Assembly: GCA_038255255.1 (NCBI GenBank)
Contig: JBBSLL010000005.1
Span: 1-64,000, forward strand
DNA: 64,000 bases
Direction of reading: 5' to 3'
Origin: JBBQNY01 sp038255255
Lineage (GTDB): Bacteria; Pseudomonadota; Gammaproteobacteria; Xanthomonadales; Ahniellaceae
The notes under the pieces are model-generated. The model was not told where the DNA came from. It searched no databases and was given only the letters and a program-made list of their open reading frames with translations. The translations under genes were made by a program, and so were the position numbers. How positions within the stretch are numbered: the stretch's first letter is position 1; every line of letters begins with the position of its first letter. Below, one piece after another: positions 47,075 through 56,392 of the stretch.

Positions 47075-49146
47075 CCCTGCTCGCCGAGCTCAAGCGCCGC
47101 AACGTCATCCGCATGGCGGGGCTGTACCTGGTCGGCGCGTGGCTGGTCGTGCAAGTCGCGGAGACCCTGCTGCCGCTGTACGACACACCGGGCTGGGTGC
47201 TGAAGGCGCTGGTGCTGCTGCTCGCGCTCGGTTTCCTGCCGATGCTGGTGTTTTCCTGGGTGTTCGAACTCACGCCGGATGGATTGAAGCGCGATGCCGA
47301 GGTGGCACCCGAAGATTCGGTCGGGCCACGCACGGCACGCCGGCTGGATCAGTTGACGATCCTCGGGCTGATCGCGGTGGTGGCACTGATCGCGGCTGAT
47401 CGCTTCTGGCCTCGCGATGCGGTCGTGCCAACCGGCCCCGCAATAGTTGAAGGCGCGACGAAGCCCGCCGGAACGCTCACGGCCGTGGCAACCGGAAGCG
47501 GGAATCGTCTCGTCGCCGTGCTGCCGTTCCGCAACCGCAGTGCGCTCCCGGAGGACGCGTTCTTTGCCGAAGGCATCCACGACGACCTGCTCACCCAGCT
47601 TTCGAAGATCGCCGCGCTGCGCGTGATCTCGCGCACTTCGATGATGCGCTACCAGGATTCCAGGCAATCGATCCCGGAAATCGCGCGCGAGCTCGGCGCA
47701 GCCGTGGTGCTGGAGGGCGCGGTGCAGCGTGCCGGGGATCAGGTACGGGTGAATGTGCAGTTGATCGACGGCGTCAGTGACGTGCACCTGTGGGCGGAAA
47801 ACTATGATCGCGCGCTGACGACCGACACCATTTTCGCCATCCAGGCCGACATCGCACAGGCCGTGGCCAAATCCATGCAGGTGGTCCTGAGTCCGGCCGA
47901 AGCCGGCGCCCTCGCCGCAGGTTCGACCGCAAACCTTGAGGCCTACGAACACTTCCTGCGCGGCAAGTTGCTGTCGAACGTGGACGGAGTGACGACGAAG
48001 CGGTTGCGCGACGCAATCAGCGCCTTGGACCAAGCCATCAAGCTCGATCCGGGATTCGCCGACGCGTTCGCCCGGAAGGCCCGCGCGCAACTGACCGGCT
48101 TCTGGTTCGCGTTGGGCTCAAAATCGCAACGCGACGCGGCGCGGATGAGCCTGGCGCAGGCGCAGCGGTTGGCGCCCGAAGCGATCGAGACGTTGCTGGC
48201 GGAGGCCTACTATCACTACTGGGGACAACTCGACTACGCCCGCGCCGATGCGGTGCTCGAGCGCGTGCTCAAGCGCGTGCCGGACAACGCCGAGGCCTGG
48301 ATGCTGCGCGCCTTTGTCGCGCGCCGCGATGGACGCTTCGAGGAGTCCCTCGCAGCCCTGCGGCGATCGCTTGAGATCGATCCCGTCAACCTGGAAGCGC
48401 TGGGTGCGCTGGCCGACACGCAAGCGGTCCTGGGCCAGGCCGGGCAAGCCGCGCACACGCTGCAACAGGCGCGCGGGCTGGGTGCCGATGTCCGTTCGTA
48501 CACCATGCTTTTCCGCGAAGCACAGGGTGATGCGGAAGGTGCGTGGGCGGCCATCGACGGGCCGGACGGGACGCTTGCGGTGACTCCGTTTCGGGCTGCG
48601 ATCCTGACGCGAGATCCTGTCCGTATCGCTTTGTCGCTGTCCCCCACATTGTGGCCGGAGGATCGCCGCAGCCCGCCTGATTTTGCCGAGACCTATGCGA
48701 TGGCGCAGGCCGAGGCACTTCTGGTCACCGGCAAGCGCGACGAAGCCATGCGCTTCCTGCGCGAGATCCAAGCACGGATGCAGTCACGGTCCGATCCTTA
48801 TCCTGCCGGCTGGATGCAAAACGGCTATTACTTTCCCTGCGATCTGCCCGGGATGCTCGGAGATCTGGACGGCGTGCGCGCCGCCGAACGCAATTATCAG
48901 CAGAACGCACCGAAAGACGCGTGGGGCGCGCGCGACTACCAGTACGCGCTCGCCATCGCCTTTGCCCGCGCCGGCGACCCGGAACGAGCCCTGCATTACC
49001 TCGAAGCCATCGCCCAGGCCTTCGGTCCCGTCTCCTACCTGCGCTTTTCGATCCACCCCGGCCTCGACTCCCTGCGCAAACACTCGCGTTATCAGGCGCT
49101 CAAGGCTGCCTACGAAGCCTGGTCATTGAAGCAACCTGATGAATAG
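47071..49146 (+). CDS. TolB/FlgO-like and TPR membrane protein 3
   Basis: A 691-residue member with the shared start LLAELKRRNVIRMAGLYLVG. Helices lie at about 15-34, 42-62 and 92-110 (LTILGLIAVVALIAADRFW), with the conserved cytoplasmic loop FELTPDGLKRDAEV between the second and third. The TolB-like domain (about 148-272) reads VAVLPFRNRSALPEDAFFAE, ISRTSMMRYQ, VLEGAVQRAG and HLWAENYDRA. TPR repeats occupy about 285-590. The linker is about 35 residues and has no hairpin element, which shows the pre-insertion state. The ATG overlaps the preceding TGA (ATGA), and the 3' end overlaps the next gene by eight bases. Confidence 0.83.
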   Translation: MTLLAELKRRNVIRMAGLYLVGAWLVVQVAETLLPLYDTPGWVLKALVLLLALGFLPMLVFSWVFELTPDGLKRDAEVAPEDSVGPRTARRLDQLTILGLIAVVALIAADRFWPRDAVVPTGPAIVEGATKPAGTLTAVATGSGNRLVAVLPFRNRSALPEDAFFAEGIHDDLLTQLSKIAALRVISRTSMMRYQDSRQSIPEIARELGAAVVLEGAVQRAGDQVRVNVQLIDGVSDVHLWAENYDRALTTDTIFAIQADIAQAVAKSMQVVLSPAEAGALAAGSTANLEAYEHFLRGKLLSNVDGVTTKRLRDAISALDQAIKLDPGFADAFARKARAQLTGFWFALGSKSQRDAARMSLAQAQRLAPEAIETLLAEAYYHYWGQLDYARADAVLERVLKRVPDNAEAWMLRAFVARRDGRFEESLAALRRSLEIDPVNLEALGALADTQAVLGQAGQAAHTLQQARGLGADVRSYTMLFREAQGDAEGAWAAIDGPDGTLAVTPFRAAILTRDPVRIALSLSPTLWPEDRRSPPDFAETYAMAQAEALLVTGKRDEAMRFLREIQARMQSRSDPYPAGWMQNGYYFPCDLPGMLGDLDGVRAAERNYQQNAPKDAWGARDYQYALAIAFARAGDPERALHYLEAIAQAFGPVSYLRFSIHPGLDSLRKHSRYQALKAAYEAWSLKQPDE

Positions 49147-51040
49147 CTTTCTCAGCGAACTCCGGCGCCGCAACGTCATCCGCATGGCGGGGTTGTACCT
49201 CGTCGGTGCGTGGTTGCTCGTGCAGGTGGCGGGCACCGTGCTGCCGATGTTCGCGGTGCCGGAGTGGGTCGCGCGCGCGATCGTGATTGTGTTGGCGTTG
49301 GGCTTCGTGCCGGCGTTGGTGTTTTCCTGGGTGTTCGAGTTGACACCCGGCGGATTGAAGCGCGACGAGGAAGTGCCGCACGGGCAGTCGATCGCACCGC
49401 AGACCGCGCGGCGCATGGATCGCATGATCGTGATTGGCTTGCTTGCGGTGGTCGCGTTGTTTGCGGCGGACCGTTTCTGGCTACGCGGGGAAAGGGAAAG
49501 GGGGTCAGAGTCTGTTTCCGGCTCAGGCGATGCGGTGCAGGCGAAGTCGGAGAGTCCGGAAAGTGACTCTGACCCCCTTTCCGTCCCCGTGCCCATCGCT
49601 GCCGACAGCAAGACCATCGCCGTACTGCCGTTTTCCGACTTCAGCCCCGGCGGCGACCAGCAGTGGTTCGCCGATGGCCTGAGCGAGGAGATCCTCAACG
49701 CGCTGACACGCACGCCGGATCTGCGCGTGAGTGCCCGCACGTCGTCGTTCCGCTACAAGGGCAGCACGCTCGGTATTCCGAAGATTGCTGCCGAACTCGG
49801 CGTCGCGCACGTGCTGGAGGGATCGGTGCGCAGCACGCCGCAGCGGATCCGCGTCACCGCGCAACTGATCCGCGCCGCCGACGGCTTCCACGTCTGGTCG
49901 GAGAACTACGATCGCGAAGTGGCCGACATGATCGAGATCCAGGAGGATCTCGCGCGCCAGATCGCCACCGCCATGCAGACCAGCATGGACCCCGAGGCGC
50001 TGGCGGACATGGCGCAGGTCGGCACCCGCTCGGTCGAGGCCTACCAGGCCTATATTCGAGGCGTGGCGAAGTCGATCCTGCAGGAGCCCGCGGATTTCAA
50101 ACTCGCCTACGAGTTGTTCGAACAGGCGCGCGGGCTCGATCCCACATTCGCCGGCGCGCACGCCCGGGCCGCTGCCTTCTGGCTGGAACAGCTCGACCCC
50201 ACCACAACGCTCAGCGATCTCACCGACCTGGCTCCTTTGGAGATGGGCAGATTGTTCAACGAGCGCATCGATCTGGCGATCCGGCATGCGTCCAGCGAGA
50301 TCGATCGGACCGGCTACCGCGCGCTGAAGGCCTCGCGGGACTTGCGGCTGCGCGAGGCAACCAGGCTCCATCGCGCGTTCTTCGCCAAGCGCCCCGGCGA
50401 TTTGGAAGCCGCCAATCGGCTGTTGCGGGGCGCGTCATACGCCAGCGACCAGGCCGTCCTCACGCAAACCCTGGATGCGATCTGGCCGCAGGCGCAGCGG
50501 CGCCCGGAGTTCGCCCTCGCTCACGTCACCAGCGCGTATCGCAGGCTGGACAAGCGCAAGGCGGCCGACCAGGCCTTGGTCCTGTTTCAGCGTTGGCCGG
50601 AGCAAAGAACGCTCCTCTACCAGATCCACCGCGCCCTCCTGTGGGACAACCGGGTCGAGCAGGCAGCGGCGGTACTCGAGCGCTGGCAGACCCTTGCAGG
50701 CGACGAGAGCCAATGGTTGCCGATACCGCCCGCGCGCCAGGCCTGCGCCGAAGGCCGCCGCGCCGAAGTCGAAAACGCACTGGCCCAACTTGCCAACGAT
50801 GACCTCGCGCCACGCTGGCACCTGCTGACGCTGCTGGGCAGATCCGCGGACGCGGTGGAACTGCTGCAGCCGCTGGAACGCGAGGGAAATACCTACGCGC
50901 TGGCAGGCTTCCTCGTGTACCCGAACTTCGACCCGACCCCGTTTCCGTCGCTGATGCAGGTACTCGAACGCGAGAAGATCAAACGCCCGCCGCCGCTCGC
51001 GCTGCCCTACGCCTGTCCGCCAGCCAAGCCCGGATCGTGA
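49139..51040 (+). CDS. TolB/FlgO-like and TPR membrane protein 4, with hairpin element D inside
   Basis: A 633-residue paralogue (SFLSELRRRNVIRMAGLYLV). The three helices are conserved, with FELTPGGLKRDEEV in the loop. Residues about 119-148 come from hairpin element D (GSESVSGSG...ESDSDPLS), at the same linker as in protein 2. The TolB-like domain follows (about 160-285): TIAVLPFSDFSPGGDQQWFA, VSARTSSFRYKG, VLEGSVRSTP, HVWSENYDRE. The C-terminal half is helical repeats of weak TPR character. Its ATG lies within ATGAATAG, overlapping the previous stop by eight bases, and its TGA overlaps the next GTG. Confidence 0.83.
   Translation: MNSFLSELRRRNVIRMAGLYLVGAWLLVQVAGTVLPMFAVPEWVARAIVIVLALGFVPALVFSWVFELTPGGLKRDEEVPHGQSIAPQTARRMDRMIVIGLLAVVALFAADRFWLRGERERGSESVSGSGDAVQAKSESPESDSDPLSVPVPIAADSKTIAVLPFSDFSPGGDQQWFADGLSEEILNALTRTPDLRVSARTSSFRYKGSTLGIPKIAAELGVAHVLEGSVRSTPQRIRVTAQLIRAADGFHVWSENYDREVADMIEIQEDLARQIATAMQTSMDPEALADMAQVGTRSVEAYQAYIRGVAKSILQEPADFKLAYELFEQARGLDPTFAGAHARAAAFWLEQLDPTTTLSDLTDLAPLEMGRLFNERIDLAIRHASSEIDRTGYRALKASRDLRLREATRLHRAFFAKRPGDLEAANRLLRGASYASDQAVLTQTLDAIWPQAQRRPEFALAHVTSAYRRLDKRKAADQALVLFQRWPEQRTLLYQIHRALLWDNRVEQAAAVLERWQTLAGDESQWLPIPPARQACAEGRRAEVENALAQLANDDLAPRWHLLTLLGRSADAVELLQPLEREGNTYALAGFLVYPNFDPTPFPSLMQVLEREKIKRPPPLALPYACPPAKPGS
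49495..49582. repeat. Hairpin element D inside a TolB-TPR gene
   Basis: Arms 49495-49521 and 49556-49582 are 27-bp inverted repeats with two mismatches in the left arm (CTGTTT for CACTTT) and a 34-base loop. It is translated in the same frame as element C, ending ESDSDPLS. The damaged arm suggests it is older than element C. Confidence 0.88.
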
Positions 51041-52932
51041 CTTTCCTCGCCGAACTAAAGCGTCGCAACGTCATTCGCATGGCGGGGCTGTACCTCGTCG
51101 GCGCGTGGCTGGCCGTGCAGGTGGTGAGCACCGTGTTGCCTGCGTTCGAATTACCCGCCTGGGTGTTGCGTGGCGTAATCCTTCTGCTGGCGATCGGCTT
51201 CGTACCGGCGCTCATGTTCGCGTGGGTGTTCGAATGGACTCCGGATGGCCTCAAGCGCGACGCGGAGGTGCCGGTGTCGGCGTCGATCGCACCGCGGACG
51301 GCGCGGCGGATGGACCGCTTGCTGCTCGTCGTCGCCGCATTCGCCATCGGCTACTTCGCAGTGGACAAGTTCCTGCTCGCGCCGCGGCGGGAGTCGGCGC
51401 CAGCGACGCCTGCATCGACGGCCCCGGCCGCGACGACTGCCGTCCCCCAGGCCACGCCCGCGCTCGATGCGCGCTCGATCGCGGTGCTGCCCTTCGCGAG
51501 CATGTCGACCGACGCCGAGAACGGCTTCTTCGCCGATGGGCTGTCGGAGGAGATCCTCAACTCGTTGGCCCGGATCGACGGCATGCAGGTGGTCGGTCGC
51601 ACCTCGTCCTTCCAGTTCAAGGGCAAGGACGAGGACCTGCGTGAGATCGGGCGCAAGCTGGCGGTCGCGAACGTGCTCGAGGGTAGCGTGCGCCGTGAAG
51701 GCGGTCGCGCACGCATCACCGCCCAGCTCATCCGCGCCTCCGACGGAATCCACCTGTGGTCGAACACCTACGACCGCGCGCTCGACGACACGCTGGCGGT
51801 GCAGCTCGACATCGCCGAGCAGGTTGCTGCCGTGCTCGACGTGCTGTTGGATGACCGGCAGCGCGCGCGCATGGCCGAGGACGGCGTGCGCAACGTCGAC
51901 GCGTTCATCGCTTACCAGAAGGGCGTGAAGCTTTACGACGATGCGCACGATCCGGAGCGCAGCAGGAACAGCATCGACGACCTGCGGCTGGCCAACATCG
52001 AATTCGACCGGGCCGCGTCCCTGCAGCCGGGCTATGCGCAGGCCTTCTTCATGGCCGCCGACCGCTTCAACCACATCCTGCTCGCAGACGACCGCACGGA
52101 CGCCGAGCGGCAGGACGCGCAACGCCAGGCCATGCGCTATTACGGACTGGTCGCGGAACACAGCAGCGATGCGCAGCAGCGCCAGCTGGCGCTCGTCGAG
52201 CGGCAGATGGTCAGCGACGACTGGCGCGGGTTGGCGGACCGCATCGAGGCTGCGCTACGGCAACCCGGCTGCAGGAACCCGGACTGGCTGCCCGTGTTCG
52301 CGAGCGCATTCGGCTACACCGGGCTGATCGAGGACCTCGGCCGGCGCACCAGCGCCTGCGATCCACTCAACCGCATCAATTTCAACTCGCGCATCCGCGC
52401 TGCGCTCGCGGGCGGCCAGGGCCAGCAGGCACTCGACATCCTTGCGGCGTTCGAGCAGTCGCGCGGTGGCGTGCCGATGCAGAACATGGCGCGGGTGCAG
52501 GCGCTGCTCGTGCTGGGCCGGTTGGACGACGCGCGAGCGACGCTCGCGGCGATGACCGCGGTCGACGAAACGCGGTTCAAGGCCGAAGCCTTCGTTGCCG
52601 CGGCCGCCGGAGAATTCGACGCCGGCCTGCGCGCCCGCCTCGCAGCCTTCGATCGCAGCCATTCGATTTTTCAGTTCTGGGACAGCGCGGATGCGATCGC
52701 GGCCGCGCTCTCCGGCGATCGCGTCGAGGCCAACCGGCGCGCAGCAGCGTTCGATGCACGACCTGCAGGCCCGTTCCTGCTGGCCGTCCTGACGGCAGAC
52801 TGCACCTGCGGGGCGCCGTTCGATCTCGAGGCCACGCCGAATTTCAAGGCGCGGCTCGAGGAGTCGGGATTGCAGTGGCCGCCGCCGGCAGCCATCAAGG
52901 CGGGATCGCGCACCACGGTCGGCGATCGATGA
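51037..52932 (+). CDS. TolB/FlgO-like and TPR membrane protein 5
   Basis: A 631-residue paralogue starting with GTG in a GTGA overlap. N-terminal block FLAELKRRNVIRMAGLYLVG, helices at about 15-34, 42-62 and 91-108, and the loop FEWTPDGLKRDAEV. An alanine/threonine/proline linker (about 115-145) carries no hairpin element. The TolB-like domain (about 148-272) has SIAVLPFASMSTDAENGFFA, VVGRTSSFQFKGKD, VLEGSVRREG and HLWSNTYDRA. The remainder is helical repeats with several cysteines (GCRNPD, SACDPL, DCTCGAP), unusual for a TPR region and consistent with periplasmic disulfides (inference). Confidence 0.83.
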   Translation: MTFLAELKRRNVIRMAGLYLVGAWLAVQVVSTVLPAFELPAWVLRGVILLLAIGFVPALMFAWVFEWTPDGLKRDAEVPVSASIAPRTARRMDRLLLVVAAFAIGYFAVDKFLLAPRRESAPATPASTAPAATTAVPQATPALDARSIAVLPFASMSTDAENGFFADGLSEEILNSLARIDGMQVVGRTSSFQFKGKDEDLREIGRKLAVANVLEGSVRREGGRARITAQLIRASDGIHLWSNTYDRALDDTLAVQLDIAEQVAAVLDVLLDDRQRARMAEDGVRNVDAFIAYQKGVKLYDDAHDPERSRNSIDDLRLANIEFDRAASLQPGYAQAFFMAADRFNHILLADDRTDAERQDAQRQAMRYYGLVAEHSSDAQQRQLALVERQMVSDDWRGLADRIEAALRQPGCRNPDWLPVFASAFGYTGLIEDLGRRTSACDPLNRINFNSRIRAALAGGQGQQALDILAAFEQSRGGVPMQNMARVQALLVLGRLDDARATLAAMTAVDETRFKAEAFVAAAAGEFDAGLRARLAAFDRSHSIFQFWDSADAIAAALSGDRVEANRRAAAFDARPAGPFLLAVLTADCTCGAPFDLEATPNFKARLEESGLQWPPPAAIKAGSRTTVGDR

Positions 52933-54800
52933 GTTTCTTCGCCGAGCTCCGTCGCCGCAACGTCATTCGCATGGCGGGGCTGTATCTGGTCGGTGCCTGG
53001 CTGATCGTGCAGGTGGTCAGCACCGTCCTGCCCGCGTTCGACTTGCCGGCGTGGGTGTTGCGTGGCGTGATCCTGCTGCTCGCGATTGGCTTTGTTCCGG
53101 CACTGGTCATCGCCTGGCTGTTCGAGCTGACGCCGGAAGGCTTGAAGCGCGATTCCGATGTTGGGCCAGAAACATCAGTGGCACCCAAGACCGCGCGCAA
53201 GATGGAACGGCTGCTGCTGGTGCTGCTGGCGCTCGCGCTGGGGTTCTTCGTGGTGGAGCGATTCGTTGGTGGGTCACCGCAACACGCACCGCCTGTTGCG
53301 GCGCCTGCGGACGCGGCGAAAGCCAGCCAGCCCGCCGTGGCCCCGACCAGCGCGCCCGACAAATCCATCGCGGTGCTCGCCTTCGCCAACATGAGCGCCG
53401 ACAAGGACAACGAGTACTTCTCCGATGGGATCGCGGAAGAGATCCTCAATTCGCTGTCGAAGGTCAAGGATCTACGAGTCGCCGGCCGTACGTCGTCGTT
53501 CTCGTTCAAGGGCAGGAACGAGGACTTGCGCAGCATCGGCAGGACGCTGGGCGTCGGGCACATTCTCGAAGGTTCGGTGCGCAAGCAGGGCGACAAGGTC
53601 CGCATCACCGCACAGCTCATCCGCAGCGCCGACGGCATCCACCTCTGGTCGGAAACTTACGATGGGAATCTCGACGACGTATTCGCTCTTCAGGAAAAAA
53701 TTGCGCGAGCCATTACGGACGAGCTCGAAGTCGTATTGAGCGGCAGGCAATCCTCGCAGCTGGTCGATACCGGCACCGCCAACAGCGAGGCCTACGCGCT
53801 GTTCCTGCAGGCGACCTCGATTTTCAACCGCCGCGACGGCGACCGGTTTCCCGAGGCAGTGGCGGCGCTCGAGACTGCCATCGCGCTCGATCCCGGGTAT
53901 GTGCGAGCGCATTCGCGGCTCGCGGCGCTGTACGCGATCCTGCCGTCCTACACGGATGCCGACGCCCGGGAGGTGCATGCGAAAGTGCAGCAGTACGCGG
54001 CAAGTGCTTCAAAGCTCGACGCGAATCTCGCCGAGCCATACGCCGCGCTCGGCTTTTCCACGGGCAAGTTCGCGGGACAGATCGATGCGCAATTCGAGGC
54101 CTTCGAGCATGCACTCGCGCTCGAGCCCGAGGATGTCACCACCAACTTCTGGTTCGGCATCGGCCTCATCAAGGCGGGCTACACCGGTCGTGGTGAAAAG
54201 CTGCTGGATCGCACCCTCGAGATCGAGCCAATGCTCCCGAATGCATTGCGCTGGCGCGGGTTGCTGCACTGGCACGCCGGCGATGCCGTTCGCGCCGAGC
54301 AGATGGTGCGGCGCGCGCGCGACCTGGGATTGCAAAACGCCGACTCCACCCTGGCCCGGATCGTCGGCGAGCGGGGCGAGCGCGCGGAGGCGGCGAGGCT
54401 CTGGGCGGATGGAACGAAGGCCACCTTGCGCGGCATGTCCGAGAGTGAGCGCAGGGAGATTGCCCGTGGCATCTTTGGTGGTGAGGCGGAGCGCGATCGT
54501 GCGATCGACGTTGTCGACGCCTATCTCGCCGGGAAGCCCGCGCAGGTTTCGCAGATGATCGTGTTGAGCCTGTTCGATCTGGACCGGCCGGCGCGAGCGC
54601 TGGAATTACTGCAGACGCAGCAGATCACCGACACCTCGGATCCCCTGACGATGCTGTGGAGTCCGAGGGGCAAGTCAATTCGCGAGCTGCCCGAGTTCGA
54701 CGCCTTGGTCCGCGAGTTCGGTTTCGTCGAGGCGTGGGACAAGTACGGCGCGCCCGACCTCTGCACCCGCCGCGCGCCCGGCGACTACGACTGTGAGTAG
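52929..54800 (+). CDS. TolB/FlgO-like and TPR membrane protein 6
   Basis: A 623-residue paralogue (SFFAELRRRNVIRMAGLYLV). Helices at about 15-36, 43-64 and 91-109, loop FELTPEGLKRDSDV. TolB-like domain about 146-270: SIAVLAFANMSADKDNEYFS, VAGRTSSFSFKG, ILEGSVRKQGDKVRITAQLI, HLWSETYDGN. TPR repeats lie at about 285-480, including ALDPGYVRAHSRLAALYAIL. It ends DLCTRRAPGDYDCE, the cysteine pair also seen in protein 2. The ATG overlaps the preceding stop (ATGA). Its TAG is shared in an 8-base overlap with the relic that follows, the same type of junction as between proteins 3 and 4. Confidence 0.83.
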   Translation: MSFFAELRRRNVIRMAGLYLVGAWLIVQVVSTVLPAFDLPAWVLRGVILLLAIGFVPALVIAWLFELTPEGLKRDSDVGPETSVAPKTARKMERLLLVLLALALGFFVVERFVGGSPQHAPPVAAPADAAKASQPAVAPTSAPDKSIAVLAFANMSADKDNEYFSDGIAEEILNSLSKVKDLRVAGRTSSFSFKGRNEDLRSIGRTLGVGHILEGSVRKQGDKVRITAQLIRSADGIHLWSETYDGNLDDVFALQEKIARAITDELEVVLSGRQSSQLVDTGTANSEAYALFLQATSIFNRRDGDRFPEAVAALETAIALDPGYVRAHSRLAALYAILPSYTDADAREVHAKVQQYAASASKLDANLAEPYAALGFSTGKFAGQIDAQFEAFEHALALEPEDVTTNFWFGIGLIKAGYTGRGEKLLDRTLEIEPMLPNALRWRGLLHWHAGDAVRAEQMVRRARDLGLQNADSTLARIVGERGERAEAARLWADGTKATLRGMSESERREIARGIFGGEAERDRAIDVVDAYLAGKPAQVSQMIVLSLFDLDRPARALELLQTQQITDTSDPLTMLWSPRGKSIRELPEFDALVREFGFVEAWDKYGAPDLCTRRAPGDYDCE

Positions 54801-54903
54801 CCGCGGCTTCCTCGCCGAACTCCGCTGCCGCAACGTCATCCGCTTCGCGAGACTTTACTTCGGTGTGCCTCCGCGTCGACTTGCCGCGAGAACGAACCCA
54901 TGA
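54793..54903 (+). pseudogene. Relic N-terminus of a TolB-TPR paralogue (36 residues)
   Basis: From GTG at 54793 the frame reads SSRGFLAELRCRNVIRFARL and then departs from the family after YFGV, ending at TGA 54901-54903. This matches the shared N-terminal block FLAELKRRNVIRMAGLYLVG, with the membrane, TolB and TPR parts lost. It overlaps the upstream stop by eight bases and the downstream ATG by four. It therefore still forms a translational bridge between the two blocks of the array. Confidence 0.7.
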
Positions 54904-55649
54904 TCCTGCGCCGCGTCATCGCCCATGTCCGCAAGCAGGAATGGACAGCGATCGGTATCGATTTCCTGATCGTGGTGGTCGGCGTGTTCGTCGGCATCCA
55001 GGTGGCGAACTGGAATGCTTCGCGCATCGAGCGCGCCCTTGAAGCGACCTACCTGTCGAGCCTCGCCGAAGACATCAGGAGCGACATCGAGGAGATCGAT
55101 GAAATCAATCGCGTATCGACGCAACGCATGTCTGCGCTCAATCACCTGCTTTGGGGCGCGACCGGCAAGGAATTGCCCGCCGGGTTCGACTCCGCGCGCG
55201 GCAGGATCGAGATCGAGAACGTGCCGCCCTACGACGAAAGAGATCCCAACTCGATCGGGATCGCGATGTTCATCCTGACGACGCTGGATGGGAATCGATT
55301 GACCTACGACACATTGATCAACAACGCCGGCATCAGCGTGATCCGGGACCAGTCCCTGATTCGCGCCATTCAGTCCTACTACGCGGCTGTCGACCAGGTG
55401 CTCGATTTCGAGGTCGCGCTGGAAGTGAGTCGAGGGACGCTTGTGGATGCGCAACAACAGTCCGGCTTGTCCCCGGTCGATGCCACGCCAGCGGCTGAGC
55501 TTGCGAAGACGTTTGGCGAAGATACTCGGTTGCTCGCTGCCGCAAAGAACTATTGGCTCTACACGAATCGACACTTGAGGCTCATGAGATCGTTGCGCCA
55601 CGACGCCAAAAAACTGGCGGCTATCATTGAAAGCGAGCGGCAGCCATGA
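54900..55649 (+). CDS. DUF6090-like single-helix membrane protein a
   Basis: A 249-residue protein and the first of the second paralogue family. A basic 15-residue N-terminus (MILRRVIAHVRKQEW) is followed by one helix (IDFLIVVVGVFVGIQVANWN, about 20-39). About 210 predicted periplasmic residues then begin with a coiled coil. The family motif YDTLINNAGISVIRDQSLI is at about 140-158. The helix pattern VVVGVFVGIQVANWN and the TYxELxSxGxLxLIRD type motif resemble DUF6090 of Bacteroidetes. No cysteine was seen. Function unknown. The ATG overlaps the relic's TGA. Confidence 0.78.
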   Translation: MILRRVIAHVRKQEWTAIGIDFLIVVVGVFVGIQVANWNASRIERALEATYLSSLAEDIRSDIEEIDEINRVSTQRMSALNHLLWGATGKELPAGFDSARGRIEIENVPPYDERDPNSIGIAMFILTTLDGNRLTYDTLINNAGISVIRDQSLIRAIQSYYAAVDQVLDFEVALEVSRGTLVDAQQQSGLSPVDATPAAELAKTFGEDTRLLAAAKNYWLYTNRHLRLMRSLRHDAKKLAAIIESERQP

Positions 55650-56392
55650 TCCTGCGCCGCTTCGCCGAATCGCTGACGCAACAGAACTGGGCGGCCATCA
55701 CCATCGAGTTCGTGCTGCTGGTGCTGGGCGTGTTCCTGGGCATCCAGGTGGCGAACTGGAACGAGGCGCGCGCCGACCGTGCCGCGTACGAGGCGGCACT
55801 CGGGCGGCTCGACGCGGAGATCGACACCAACCTGGCCAGCCTCGACGCGTTCGACGCAGACATCCAGAAATCACTTGCGACAGGCGGGAGGGCGCTCACG
55901 GTCCTGCAATCCTGCGTCGATAGCGAAGAGAATCGTCGGATCGTGGATGCGGGTCTTGACACGATTCGTAGCACCGCTGGCTTGCATCCGCGTCGCAATG
56001 CGCTCAATGAGATAGCGTCGAATTCGCGCCTGCTGGCGCAGCAGACCCCCAGGGAGCGCCAGCGGTTTTCCGAGCTCCTGTACTACTTCGACGTGTTGCA
56101 ACAAACGGCGGATAGCGCCGAGCGCCGACCCGGGGAGAATGGGATGGAGAACAATCCGCTGCTTCGCGTCGGTGCGCCTTTTCGCTCCTCTTTTAAGTAC
56201 TCCGGATTCGACTGGATTTCGACCCGGCGCAAGCTGGAGCTCGCGGCGCCCGTGGCAGACGCGTGCCATGACAACCAGCTGCTCAAGGCGTTTTTCAACT
56301 GGGAGCGCATCCAGGGCAGCCTGCCGGTTATCTCGCGGAAATGGCGCGCGGAGCTGGTCGCGACCAAGACATTGATCGAGGCACGCCCATGA
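55646..56392 (+). CDS. DUF6090-like single-helix membrane protein b
   Basis: A 248-residue paralogue: MILRRFAESLTQQNWAAI, then the helix IEFVLLVLGVFLGIQVANWN. The motif region is altered (NEIASNSRLLAQQTPRERQR), so this member has lost the glycine and the IRD core. Two cysteines (LQSCVDS and DACHDN) are far apart in the periplasmic part and could form a disulfide. ATGA overlaps at both ends. Confidence 0.78.
   Translation: MILRRFAESLTQQNWAAITIEFVLLVLGVFLGIQVANWNEARADRAAYEAALGRLDAEIDTNLASLDAFDADIQKSLATGGRALTVLQSCVDSEENRRIVDAGLDTIRSTAGLHPRRNALNEIASNSRLLAQQTPRERQRFSELLYYFDVLQQTADSAERRPGENGMENNPLLRVGAPFRSSFKYSGFDWISTRRKLELAAPVADACHDNQLLKAFFNWERIQGSLPVISRKWRAELVATKTLIEARP

Noticed and set aside
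43082..54800. TolB-TPR genes as adenylate cyclases or CadC-type regulators
   Set aside because: No cyclase or winged-helix domain is present at any N-terminus; these proteins begin with membrane helices.
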